Assembly (NCBI GenBank): GCA_030447315.1
Contig: JAUJPD010000008.1
Span: 81,932-126,811, forward strand
Direction of reading: 5' to 3'
DNA from: Actinomycetota bacterium
Lineage (GTDB): Bacteria > Actinomycetota > CADDZG01 > WHSQ01
DNA: 44,880 nt
The notes under the pieces were generated by a model. That model was given only the letters and a program-made list of their open reading frames with translations. It did no database searches and was not told the origin of the DNA. A program made the translations under genes and the position numbers. Below are positions 9,164 to 16,110 of the stretch, piece by piece (positions within the stretch are counted from its first letter, which is position 1; every line of letters starts with the position of its first letter).

Positions 9164-9599
9164 TCAGTGGTGGTCGTCGTCGTGGGGATGGTCGTCGTGC
9201 GAGCCGTGGAGGTGGGCAACCCGGCCCGCCGCACAGGCCTCGGCCTCGTCGGGATCGGAGTGACACCAGCAGTCGGCGCCGCATTCTCCGTGGCCGGGCC
9301 GGGTCAGGTCGGCGAACTCTTCCCCGAAGACCCGGCCCCCATGCCGCTTGCCCTCCTCGGTCATGCTGTAGAGCCCGTCGGGGGAGCGTTCGAGGAGGTT
9401 CTCCTCCACCAACCGGTCGAGGTACTGAACCCCGATCTGCGCGCCGACTCCCGAGGAACCGCTCGAGCAGGTCGTCGTCCACCCGGTCGCCGACGCCGGG
9501 GAACTTCTCGCCCTGGATCCAATACATGACCTGCAAGATCTCGTCACGCCAGAACAGCGCCCGCAGCGCCTCCGACTTCGGTTCGTGCAGTCTCTCCAT
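9164..9599 (-). CDS. Winged-helix-like protein with Cys/His/Asp-rich metal-binding tail (one frameshift)
   Basis: The ATG at 9599 gives MERLHEPKSEALRALFWRDE and continues to DDDLLERFLG. The frame then changes near 9450-9460 to VGAQIGVQYLDRLVEENLLE and runs to the stop at 9164. The middle (LDRLVEENLLERSPDGLYSMTEEGKRHGG) looks like a winged helix. The tail has HGECGADCWCHSDPDEAEAC and then HLHGSHDDHPHDDDHH, a strong candidate for Ni or Zn binding. It lies between a CooC-type ATPase and a PadR gene, so a nickel sensor or store for hydrogenase maturation is a reasonable inference. Confidence 0.7.
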
Positions 9600-9610
9600 C
9601 GATAGCGCCC

Positions 9611-10396
9611 CTAGCCCGTCGCCAAGAGGGGCTCTGTCGCCAGGACCTTGTCGACCAGGTCCGCGATCGCCCTGACCGACGGCGCGGACGGGGCGTGATC
9701 GATGGGAGCCGCTCCGGCCCGTTCGGCCTCGGCGAGCATCGGGTCGAAGGGCACCTGCGCGAACAGATCCAGGCCGTTGCTCTCGCAGAAACCCTCGATC
9801 GCAGCGGCGTCGTTCTCGTCGCGCACCTTGTTGGCAACCACTGTCACGCGAGGGATCCCGAGCTGCTTGCCCATGACGCAGTAACGGCGGGCGGTCTCGA
9901 GCGACTTGAAGTAAGGCTCTGCGATCACCAGCATCACGTCGACCGCCTCGGTAGTGGCCCGGCTGAGGTGCTCCGGCGATGCCTCGTTGTCAACCACGAC
10001 GACGCGCTCGGCGTCGGGAGCTTCGTGCAGAAGGCCACGAACCGTGGCGTGAGAGGAGCACATTCAGCCGGTGCCCGCCCCGGTCGGCGATCCCAACAGC
10101 AGCAGACGCACGCGATCGGGACAATCGATGCCGAACTTGGCGTCGACCTCCTCTACCGGCCGCGACAACGAGACGACCACCTCCCCGTTGACCCTCTTGT
10201 GGTCCATGAGTCCGTGCGGGAGCGGAACGATCGACTCGAACGTCTCCCGGGTGAGCCCCAGGGTCAGAGCCAGGTTGGGATTGGGGTCAGCGTCGATGGC
10301 AAGGACGGGATGGCCGGCGCGTCCGACGAGCCGGGCGAAGGTTCCCGACACGGTGGTCTTACCCGATCCGCCCTTCCCGGAGATGGCTACTTTCAC
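9611..10396 (-). CDS. CooC-type nickel-chaperone ATPase A with in-frame TGA (predicted selenocysteine, UxC)
   Basis: 262 codons from the GTG at 10396 to the TAG at 9611. The N-terminus is the deviant Walker A of MinD/CooC ATPases (AISGKGGSGKTT, residues 4-15), followed by LAIDADPNPNLALTLGL. Codon 111 is TGA (10064-10066), and the same frame continues MCSSHATVRGLL, VVVDNEASPEHLSRAT, ANKVRDENDAAAIEGF and FDPMLAEAERAGAAPIDH, all ordinary CooC features. In CooC the residues here are CxC, the dimer-interface Ni/Zn site. The TGA replaces the first Cys and Cys113 remains. A hairpin follows (10034-10048). An ATG lies right after the TGA, so a split gene is the alternative. I favour selenocysteine because two paralogues show the same substitution. 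Confidence 0.82.
10034..10048 (-). promoter_or_regulatory. Putative bacterial SECIS hairpin for CooC A
   Basis: On the coding strand GCCACGGTTCGTGGC forms a perfect 6-base-pair stem with a GTT loop (or 5 pairs with a GGTTC loop). It begins 16 nt after the in-frame TGA, and the first loop G is about 21-22 nt from it. Bacterial SECIS elements are short stem-loops just inside the coding region with a G at the start of the apical loop, and this fits. The hairpin also encodes the conserved ATVRG, so part of the symmetry could be coding coincidence. Confidence 0.6.
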
Positions 10397-10463
10397 GCCG
10401 ATGAGTCTATGTCTTGTAGATGCGCGGAACACCCACCGTCGCCCACGCCGTAAGGTTCGGTCC

Positions 10464-10700
10464 GTGAGCGACGTCGCGTCCGTCAACGACGCCAACCAGC
10501 CGGAGTTCTGCCCCTGGTGCGGGACCCCGGTCCCTTACCGCTCCGACTCCCACACGCCGCTGTATCGGACACTGGCCGACGAACACCAAGTCGAGCCTCC
10601 CGACGTCGTCGAGGACTCGCTCCACACCGATGCGTTCGTCTGCGGCTGTCCCGGCTGCCGTCGCATCAGCCACGTGATCGCCCACCCGCCCGCGCACTGA
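10464..10700 (+). CDS. Small zinc-ribbon protein
   Basis: 78 residues from the GTG at 10464. There are two cysteine pairs, CPWCGTPVPY near the N-terminus and CGCPGCRRISHV near the C-terminus, which together can hold one zinc. The acidic middle (VEPPDVVEDSLHTDAF) is unlike known ribosomal ribbons. I do not recognise the family. It is divergent from CooC A across 67 bases and converges tightly (12 bases) on the SIS protein gene. A longer in-frame extension upstream overlaps CooC A antisense and is rejected. Confidence 0.6.
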   Translation: MSDVASVNDANQPEFCPWCGTPVPYRSDSHTPLYRTLADEHQVEPPDVVEDSLHTDAFVCGCPGCRRISHVIAHPPAH

Positions 10701-10712
10701 CCGCAGAGTGCT

Positions 10713-11948
10713 TTACAGCGATCGCCTCAGAAGGTGGTACTGGGTCGCCTGGGCCTCCTGGATCCGAGGGACGTAGTCACCCGCCACCGGATGCATCCGG
10801 TCACAGACCTCTCCCAGTGCTCCTCCTCCGTAACCGGCCAGAGCCACCGTGAGCAGTCCCCGCCTGCTGGCTTCCTCGGCCGCCGCCACCACATTGCGCG
10901 AGCCGCCGCTGGTGGAGATCGCGATCGCGACGTCTCCCTCGTCGCCGTAAGCGATGACCTGGCGCGCGAACACGTTGTCGAAGCCCACGTCGTTGCCGAC
11001 GCCGGTTATGACCGCGTCTTCGTTCGTCAACGAGAGCGCGGGACGGGGCCGTAGCCCAGGAGGCGGCGTGACGAGGTCGGTCACCAGATCCTGAGCGTCG
11101 GTGGCGGAGCCGCCGTTGCCGAAGGCGAGTACCTTGCCGCCCGCGTCCAACCTCGCTGCGATAGCGGCCGCGGTCTGGGTCAATCCGTCGGGATCCATCG
11201 ACCTCTCGCGCATGTCGCAGATGTCCCTCGCTTTGATGCGGATCGAATCCCCGACCTCTGTCAGCACCACATCGAGGTCGTGCTCGGCCTCCGCCAAGAA
11301 CGGATAGAGGAAGCTCGACCCTCCGGTGTCGTGGGAGCTTCCCTTGACGCGGTCCTCGAGCAGACCCTTGTGTTCGAAGAACACGTGCACGAGCTCCCAC
11401 AACAGGTGGTACAGCGTCTCGTGGACCTCCTGCACGATGAAAGGATCATCGGAGTCGACCGCGAACGCGTGCTCGACCCGATCTCGTCCATCTGCTCTCC
11501 CACCGAGGCGGATCGGCAACGTCCCCAGCGCATCGGCTTGCTCGAGAGCTCGATCGACCGGCGAGCGACCAGGGTCAGCGGCGCCGTGAAGGAGACCCAG
11601 AACGATGTCATCAGGACGGGCGAGCAGCTTGATGCGGCCGGCGAAGAACCCGGCCGGGTCCGCGAGAGCCGAGCCGAGGACGGAGACGTCGTTGACCAGA
11701 GCGAGAGCAGGCAGCGCGCGCTTTCCGACGATGACCGGGTGAACGAACTCCACCGAGACGTGTTGCGCGTCGGTCGCCGCGGCCCCCGCGCCCACCACGA
11801 GCAACCGGCCGCCACGGGCGAACCGGCGCGCCATCGAATGACACAGACGGGCGATGCGGTCGGCTTCAGAGTCGAAGAACGCTTCCACCAGCTCCCGGCG
11901 CAGACGGTACTGCCGGCGCACCAGATCCGGGCCGTGCTCTGTAGTCAC
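10713..11948 (-). CDS. Double SIS-domain protein (GmhA-like), hydrogenase-cluster associated
   Basis: 411 residues from the GTG at 11948, one base after the HypE stop. Two sugar isomerase (SIS) domains lie in tandem. The first (about 30-190) has RLLVVGAGAAATDAQHVSVE, a degenerate form of the phosphate-binding loop. The second (about 235-400) has the canonical VLAFGNGGSATDAQDLVTDL and AISTSGGSRNVVAAAEEA. GmhA-like single SIS proteins isomerise phosphorylated sugars. SIS genes recur beside actinobacterial hydrogenase hyp genes, but their role there is not established. The fusion with one degenerate half hints that only the second half binds substrate. Confidence 0.85.
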   Translation of the reverse strand: MTTEHGPDLVRRQYRLRRELVEAFFDSEADRIARLCHSMARRFARGGRLLVVGAGAAATDAQHVSVEFVHPVIVGKRALPALALVNDVSVLGSALADPAGFFAGRIKLLARPDDIVLGLLHGAADPGRSPVDRALEQADALGTLPIRLGGRADGRDRVEHAFAVDSDDPFIVQEVHETLYHLLWELVHVFFEHKGLLEDRVKGSSHDTGGSSFLYPFLAEAEHDLDVVLTEVGDSIRIKARDICDMRERSMDPDGLTQTAAAIAARLDAGGKVLAFGNGGSATDAQDLVTDLVTPPPGLRPRPALSLTNEDAVITGVGNDVGFDNVFARQVIAYGDEGDVAIAISTSGGSRNVVAAAEEASRRGLLTVALAGYGGGALGEVCDRMHPVAGDYVPRIQEAQATQYHLLRRSL

Positions 11949-11949
11949 T

Positions 11950-13026
11950 TCAGCAGATCCGAGGCAGCGGATCTCCGATCAACATGTCCATGATCCGGGT
12001 GCCCCCGAAGGCGGTCTTCACTAAGACCATCCCCTGCGGTTCGTCCGCGACCTCTCCAATGACAGCCGCGTGCTCTCCCAGAGGCAGCTCCTGTAGCGCC
12101 GCGAGTGCCCCGTCGGCGACGGCGGGATCCACGATCGCCAACAACTTGCCCTCGTTGGCCACCGTCATCACGTCGATGCCGAGGATCTCGCTGGCCCCTT
12201 CCACCGCCGGGCTGACCGGGACCGCTTCCTCTTGCAGCACGATGCCGACGTCCGCGTCCCGGGCGATCTCGTTGAGCACCGTCGCGACGCCACCCCTGGT
12301 CGGGTCCCGCATCACGCGCAAGCCGGCCCCCGCGGCACCCAGCAGCGCATCCACCAGAGGCCACAGGGCGGCGGTGTCCGAGCGGATGTCAGCGTCCAGC
12401 TCGAGCTCGCCTCGGGCAAGCATGATCGCGGTGCCGTGGTCGCCAACGGTCCCCGAGCACAGGATCCGGTCACCGGGGCGGATCTGCGTCACGCCGAGCT
12501 CCGCGCGCTGGTCCCTGACGCCGATGCCGCTGGTCACGATGTACATACCGTCGGCCTTCGTCCTCTCCACCACCTTGGTGTCGCCGGCTACGACCGTCAC
12601 ACCGGCCGCGGCCGCTGCCGTGGCCATCGCCTGCACCTCCGCCCGCAACACATCTCCATCGAGGCCCTCTTCCAGGACGAAGGCCGCGGTCAGAGCAAGG
12701 GGCCGGGCGCCGATCATCGCAAGGTCGTTGACGGTCCCGTTGACCGCGAGCTCTCCTATGGAGCCGCCGGGAAACACCAGTGGCTTGACCACGAAGCCGT
12801 CGGTCGTGAACGCAAGCCTCGCTCCGTCGACATCCAGGGCCGCGGCATCGGCAAGCTCCGCCAGTTGAGGGTTGGCGAAGGCGGGCTCGAAAAGCCCGCT
12901 CACGAGCGTGTGAGTGGCCTTGCCTCCGGCTCCGTGAGCCATCGTGATGCGCTCGTCACGCCAGCGCGGCCGGAGCTTCCGCTGACGCTCGATACGCGCC
13001 AGAACCTCTTGCTCGAGGCCCGCCAC
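11950..13026 (-). CDS. hypE: HypE, carbamoyl-dehydrating hydrogenase maturation protein
   Basis: 358 residues, intact. It belongs to the AIR synthase/PurM superfamily, with the ITMAHGAGGKATHTLVSGLF opening and the TTDGFVVKPLVFPGGSIGEL segment. It ends in PRIC, whose C-terminal Cys358 receives the carbamoyl group from HypF and is dehydrated to a thiocyanate. The cyano ligand is then passed to iron on HypC/HypD. It sits in the order hypC, hypC-like, hypD, hypE on the minus strand; HypD ends one base before it starts. It should not be confused with SelD of the same superfamily: the PRIC end decides. Confidence 0.97.
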   Translation of the reverse strand: MAGLEQEVLARIERQRKLRPRWRDERITMAHGAGGKATHTLVSGLFEPAFANPQLAELADAAALDVDGARLAFTTDGFVVKPLVFPGGSIGELAVNGTVNDLAMIGARPLALTAAFVLEEGLDGDVLRAEVQAMATAAAAAGVTVVAGDTKVVERTKADGMYIVTSGIGVRDQRAELGVTQIRPGDRILCSGTVGDHGTAIMLARGELELDADIRSDTAALWPLVDALLGAAGAGLRVMRDPTRGGVATVLNEIARDADVGIVLQEEAVPVSPAVEGASEILGIDVMTVANEGKLLAIVDPAVADGALAALQELPLGEHAAVIGEVADEPQGMVLVKTAFGGTRIMDMLIGDPLPRIC

Positions 13027-14148
13027 CTACGCTCCGGCGCGCTCTTTGGAGCGAGCGAAGCGTCCGAAGTTGTAATAGGCGGCGCAGGCCCCCTCGGAAG
13101 ACACCATGCAGGTCCCGATCGGCGTCTCGGGGGTGCACGCGGTCCCGAACACCTTGCACTCCCACGGCTTGATCACACCTTTTAGGACCTCTCCGCACTG
13201 ACAAGCCTTGGGGTCCGCCACGCGGACGCCCGGCATCTCGAAGCGCAGCTCGGCATCCCAGTCCGCATAGGCATCCGAGAGCCGAAGAGCGCTCTGAGAG
13301 ATGAACCCCAGCCCGCGCCATTCGAAGTAGGGCCGCAGCTCGAACACCTCGGCCAGCACCTCGAGCGCCTTGAGGTTGCCTTCCCACGGCACCACCCGCG
13401 AGTACTGGTTCTCGACCTCGGACCGCCCCTCGGCTAGCTGCTTCATGATCATGAAGATCGACTGCAAGAGATCCAGCGGTTCGAACCCAGCGGTGACCAC
13501 CGGTTGTCCGTGATCCTTCGGGATGAACTCGTAGGGCCGGCAGCCGACGACGGTCGAGACATGTCCGGGACCGATGAATCCGTCGAGGCGCAGATCCGGC
13601 GACTCGAGCAAAGCGCGCAGCGGCGGGACGATCGTCACGTGGTTGCAGATGACCGAGAAGTTCTTGATCCTTTCCGCCTTGGCCCGCATCAAGGTCAGCG
13701 CCGTCGACGGCGCGGTCGTCTCGAAGCCGATCGCAAAGAAGACCACCTCGCGGTCGGGGTTGTTGCGAGCGATCTTCAGAGCATCGAGAGGCGAGTAGAC
13801 GAACCTGACGTCGGCCCCCTGTGCCTTCGCATCGAGGAGGCTGCCGTCGCCGCCCGGGACGCGCATCATGTCTCCGAAGCACGTGAAGATCACGCCCGGG
13901 CGCTTCGCCACGGCGATCCCGTCGTCGACGCGGCCCATCGGTATGACGCAGACGGGGCAACCCGGGCCGTGGACCAGCTCGACGGTGTCGGGCAGATGGT
14001 CCTCGATCCCGTGCTTGTAGATCGTGTGCGTGTGGCCCCCGCACACCTCCATGATCTTGTAGTGGCGGCCGGGCTCGGCGAGAGCCGCTATCTGGGCGGC
14101 GAGCCCGCGCGCCAGGTCGGCGTTGCGGAACTCGTCGACGAACCTCAT
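13027..14148 (-). CDS. hypD: HypD, Fe(CN)2CO assembly scaffold
   Basis: 373 residues, intact. Conserved cysteines are Cys36 in MEVCGGHTHTIYKHG and Cys64/Cys67 in VHGPGCPVCVIPMGR. The CFGDMMRVPGGDGSL motif follows, and the C-terminal [4Fe-4S] region is ACQCGEVLKGVIKPWECKVF with later CTPETPIGTCMVSSEGAC. HypD with HypC binds the iron atom and builds its CO and cyanide ligands. The start overlaps the stop of the second HypC-like gene (ATGA). No internal TGA is present, although the protein is Cys-rich. Confidence 0.97.
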   Translation of the reverse strand: MRFVDEFRNADLARGLAAQIAALAEPGRHYKIMEVCGGHTHTIYKHGIEDHLPDTVELVHGPGCPVCVIPMGRVDDGIAVAKRPGVIFTCFGDMMRVPGGDGSLLDAKAQGADVRFVYSPLDALKIARNNPDREVVFFAIGFETTAPSTALTLMRAKAERIKNFSVICNHVTIVPPLRALLESPDLRLDGFIGPGHVSTVVGCRPYEFIPKDHGQPVVTAGFEPLDLLQSIFMIMKQLAEGRSEVENQYSRVVPWEGNLKALEVLAEVFELRPYFEWRGLGFISQSALRLSDAYADWDAELRFEMPGVRVADPKACQCGEVLKGVIKPWECKVFGTACTPETPIGTCMVSSEGACAAYYNFGRFARSKERAGA

Positions 14149-14402
14149 GCGCTCACATCCAGTCGCGCGATCGCTACCCCGCCGTGGATCAAGAGGCGCT
14201 GCCCGGCTTCCACCGGAGCCACCAGCTCGATGCCGACGGTTCCGCGCTGGCCGTGGTCGTCCTGGCAGATCGCATCGGGGTCACCAGCTTCGATCACTGT
14301 CACGGGCACGGCCACGTCGCCGCAGGTGAGACACCCATCGATGACCGCGCAGACGGCGCCGTACGACTGAGGGTCCACCATCGGAAGCCGAGGACCGGTC
14401 AT
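14145..14402 (-). CDS. HypC-like protein 2 (DGCLTCGD variant)
   Basis: 85 residues from the ATG at 14402, overlapping the HypC stop by ATGA and itself overlapping the HypD start. It has the HypC-family barrel end (GTVGIELVAPVEAGQRLLIH GGVAIARL). It lacks the N-terminal MC of HypC and instead has an internal DGCLTCGDVAVPV after residue 22. Such second HypC-type proteins occur in actinobacterial hydrogenase clusters. It may act as a chaperone for one of the two large subunits. The N-terminal Cys that HypC uses to bind iron is missing, so its chemistry must differ. Confidence 0.8.
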   Translation of the reverse strand: MTGPRLPMVDPQSYGAVCAVIDGCLTCGDVAVPVTVIEAGDPDAICQDDHGQRGTVGIELVAPVEAGQRLLIHGGVAIARLDVSA

Positions 14403-14671
14403 GTGATGTCGGTGGTCTTCAGTTGCTCGAGCTCGTCCTCGTATTCCTCGCCGAGGCCCTGAAGGAAGTCCATCGTGGAACGGGCCTCGTTCTCGTCGAT
14501 CTTCGACATGGCGAAACCGACATGGATCAACACCCAGTCCCCGGTCTCCACACCTTCCGGCGCGATCAGACCGAACTGCACGTCGCGCCGTACGCCGCCG
14601 ACCTCGACCTTGGCGATGTTGAGCTGTGGGTCGACGATCTCGACGATTTGGCCCGGAATCCCAAGGCACAT
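14399..14671 (-). CDS. hypC: HypC/HupF chaperone
   Basis: 90 residues. The start is the ATG of MCLGIPGQIVEIVD, the invariant HypC beginning; Cys2 binds iron in the HypC-HypD complex. Nine extra in-frame residues upstream are not used. The barrel core is VGGVRRDVQFGLIAPEGVET followed by GDWVLIHVGFAMSKIDENEA. HypC carries the Fe(CN)2CO unit from HypD to the hydrogenase large subunit. A GAAGGGG ribosome site precedes the ATG. It heads the hypC, hypC-like, hypD, hypE, SIS run. Confidence 0.95.
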   Translation of the reverse strand: MCLGIPGQIVEIVDPQLNIAKVEVGGVRRDVQFGLIAPEGVETGDWVLIHVGFAMSKIDENEARSTMDFLQGLGEEYEDELEQLKTTDIT

Positions 14672-14733
14672 AGCGAACCCCTTCTCTCGAAGGTGCAACT
14701 ATATGTCGGCAACACCCATAGGAGGAGACGCGC

Positions 14734-15243
14734 TCATGGCCCTGATGCGGCCGGTGGGTCGTCGGGAGGATCGTCGGGGATCTGCGTGAAGACCTGCGGA
14801 TACATCGAGCTGATCCCCCCGGCCAGCCGGACCAGGTAGTCGCTGTCGCCCCCAAGCCGGCGCGCTTTCTTAGCCGCCCAGCACGCCCCGGCCGCGTCAC
14901 CGGAACGAGCGAGCATCTCGGCTGCGGCGGCCAGCACCTTCCAACTCTCGACAGCCGCCGCCGTGGCCCTGCAAGCCTCGCTCGCCAACCGCCGGATGGC
15001 GGGCACCGAGACGGCAGGAGGATCCTTCTCCGCATGGCCCAGCACCAGCGTCACGGTGGCATATGTGAGTCCGGCTCCGGCATAGGTGCGCTCGAACGAG
15101 GTCAGTCGAGAGCCGGCGGCCACAAGTGCCTTGGCCTCTTCTCGCAGCCCGGCGGCGGCGGCGACCGCCTCTTCCACCTGGCCCACACCCAGAAGCTCTT
15201 GGGCTGCCCTGACTTCGTCATAGACAGCTTTCGCCCGGCGCAT
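14734..15243 (-). CDS. Alanine-rich helical protein, unknown function
   Basis: 169 residues, all predicted helix by composition (AQELLGVGQVEEAVAAAAGL, then VESWKVLAAAAEMLARSGDA). The pattern is loosely TPR-like, with a Pro-rich end (PDDPPDDPPAA). No family is recognised. It is the first minus-strand gene downstream of a shared divergent region (15244-15335) and is followed 62 bases later by hypC, so it may be the first gene of the hyp operon. The frame is clean and long, and the position supports a real gene. Confidence 0.65.
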   Translation of the reverse strand: MRRAKAVYDEVRAAQELLGVGQVEEAVAAAAGLREEAKALVAAGSRLTSFERTYAGAGLTYATVTLVLGHAEKDPPAVSVPAIRRLASEACRATAAAVESWKVLAAAAEMLARSGDAAGACWAAKKARRLGGDSDYLVRLAGGISSMYPQVFTQIPDDPPDDPPAASGP

Positions 15244-15253
15244 GCGGGCACAT

Positions 15254-15275
15254 TAGGTCGCCGGCGGCCGACCTA
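15254..15275. promoter_or_regulatory. Inverted repeat in a divergent promoter region
   Basis: TAGGTCG (15254-15260) and CGACCTA (15269-15275) are perfect 7-base arms around an 8-base GC spacer. They lie between the divergent genes starting at 15243 (minus) and 15336 (plus). A TAATACATATAG stretch beside it (15288-15299) could give a -10 for either direction. This layout suits a dimeric regulator site. No regulator can be assigned. Confidence 0.4.
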
Positions 15276-15335
15276 GGACTAGATGGCTAATACATATAGG
15301 ATGCTGGGGAATCCGTCGCACGGTCAGGGGGCCAC

Positions 15336-15584
15336 ATGACGCTTTGGTGGATCGGCAACATCGTCTTTCTTGCCGTGATCATCCCCGTGGTGATCATGCT
15401 CCTGAACCGGGTGCTTCGGCCCGCCGTCGAGATCAAGAAGTACTCGGACGACGTCCTCGAGCACGGCGTGCTGCTGATCGCATCTCTAGACGCCACCGAG
15501 GAGTTGCTGAAGACACGCGATCTCGTGAAGCAGGTAGGTGCAGGCGTCGGTCGCTACGGCGCGGCACTCGACCGGATCCTGTAG
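15336..15584 (+). CDS. Small single-span membrane protein next to hydrogenase maturation genes
   Basis: 82 residues. One N-terminal membrane helix (IGNIVFLAVIIPVVIMLLNR) is followed by a charged helical tail (PAVEIKKYSDDVLEHGVLLI, then EELLKTRDLVKQVG). The family is not recognised. It is the first of three small plus-strand genes ending with the DUF1059 protein. A comparable set of small one-helix proteins stands at 38265-38970 beside hydrogenase B. A role as a membrane anchor or adaptor for hydrogenase electron transfer is possible but unproven. Confidence 0.7.
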   Translation: MTLWWIGNIVFLAVIIPVVIMLLNRVLRPAVEIKKYSDDVLEHGVLLIASLDATEELLKTRDLVKQVGAGVGRYGAALDRIL

Positions 15585-15592
15585 GAGGAGAC

Positions 15593-15846
15593 ATGCAACC
15601 AGTAGCTATCGTGACGCTCATCGGTGTCGCTGCAACCGTGTTGGTGCTTGCGGCCTATCTCCTCACCGTCGCCTGGATCCTCTACAAGGTGAGCTTCACA
15701 CTCGGTACCGTCGTCGCCGGCCTGCGGGCGATCGCGAATCAAACGGAACCGTTGCAGCCCGTGATCGACGAGATAAACGCCGACCTGGCCGGTGTGCAGG
15801 GGGCTCTAGAGGGCCTCTCGCGAAGAAGACCTCCAAAGCCGGTTGA
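15593..15846 (+). CDS. Small single-span membrane protein, second of set (3' end frame uncertain)
   Basis: It starts at an ATG with a strong GTAGGAGGAG site 2-11 bases upstream. A membrane helix (GVAATVLVLAAYLLTVAWIL) is followed by an amphipathic tail (TLGTVVAGLRAIANQTEPLQ, then VIDEINADLAGVQGALEGL). After EGL the printed frame runs on into the DUF1059 gene (to 15913). A one-base shift gives AKKTSKAG and a stop at 15846, which leaves the next ribosome site free and is my choice. The tail resembles that of the 38779 protein (LRSIADTLAKITFGVRAVEQ). Confidence 0.6.
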
Positions 15847-15892
15847 CGGCCCTGACGACTCCAACCGCAGCCCCAGACAGAGGAAGGAGCAC

Positions 15893-16069
15893 ATGACCAA
15901 AGAGTTCCGCTGAGCAGACGCAGGAGCTTCCTGTCGCGGTCACTTCACCGGCGAGACCGACGAGGAGCTTCTTCAGAAGGTGTCCGAACACCTAAAGAAG
16001 AAGCACAAGGTCGAGCATGTGACGAAGACACTCGCTAACTTCGCTTTGAAGGTAGCGAAAGAGCGATAG
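15893..16069 (+). CDS. DUF1059 small protein with in-frame TGA (predicted selenocysteine)
   Basis: The frame ATG (15893) to TAG (16069) gives 58 residues reading MTKEFR-TGA-ADAGASCRGH, then FTGETDEELLQKVSEHLKKK and a Lys-rich end. DUF1059 proteins start K-x-F-x-C-x-D-x-G-x-x-C and continue with G-x-T-E-E-E-L. The TGA (15911-15913) sits precisely at the first conserved Cys, and the second (codon 14) is TGT. A strong AGGAAGGAG ribosome site supports the start. The same frame on both sides of the TGA argues against a frameshift. A hairpin follows (15919-15936), although its loop is closer to the TGA than is usual for a SECIS. Confidence 0.75.
15919..15936 (+). promoter_or_regulatory. Hairpin after the DUF1059 TGA, possible SECIS
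   Basis: CAGGA (15921-15925) pairs with TCCTG (15929-15933) around a GCT loop. Two further CG pairs (15919-15920 with 15935-15936) lie beyond a bulged T. The loop begins with G, but only 13 nt after the TGA. A second stable hairpin (15934-15954, loop CACTTC) is at a more usual distance but lacks a loop G. Either could act, and the evidence is weaker than for the CooC genes. Confidence 0.35.
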
Positions 16070-16076
16070 GTGCCAC

Positions 16077-16095
16077 TGCCCCAGGTTCTGGGGCA
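16077..16095 (+). terminator. Terminator-like hairpin after the DUF1059 gene
   Basis: TGCCCCAG (16077-16084) and CTGGGGCA (16088-16095) are a perfect 8-base-pair stem with a 3-base loop, starting 8 bases after the DUF1059 stop. No T-run follows, so it may stabilise the 3' end or pause polymerase rather than terminate by itself. Confidence 0.5.
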
Positions 16096-16110
16096 CCCAG
16101 ATCCAGCCAG

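Noticed and set aside
9611-10066. CooC A as two separate genes, the second starting at the ATG after the TGA
   Set aside because: CooC B has the same TGA but no start codon after it, CooC D has two TGAs, and each half alone would lack either the ATP site or the C-terminal fold.
10071-10700. Extended start for the zinc-ribbon gene, reaching back into CooC A
   Set aside because: The extension is antisense to a well-supported gene and has no protein-like features.
11950-13026. HypE gene read as selenophosphate synthetase (SelD)
   Set aside because: It has the C-terminal PRIC of HypE and lies in a hypCDE order.
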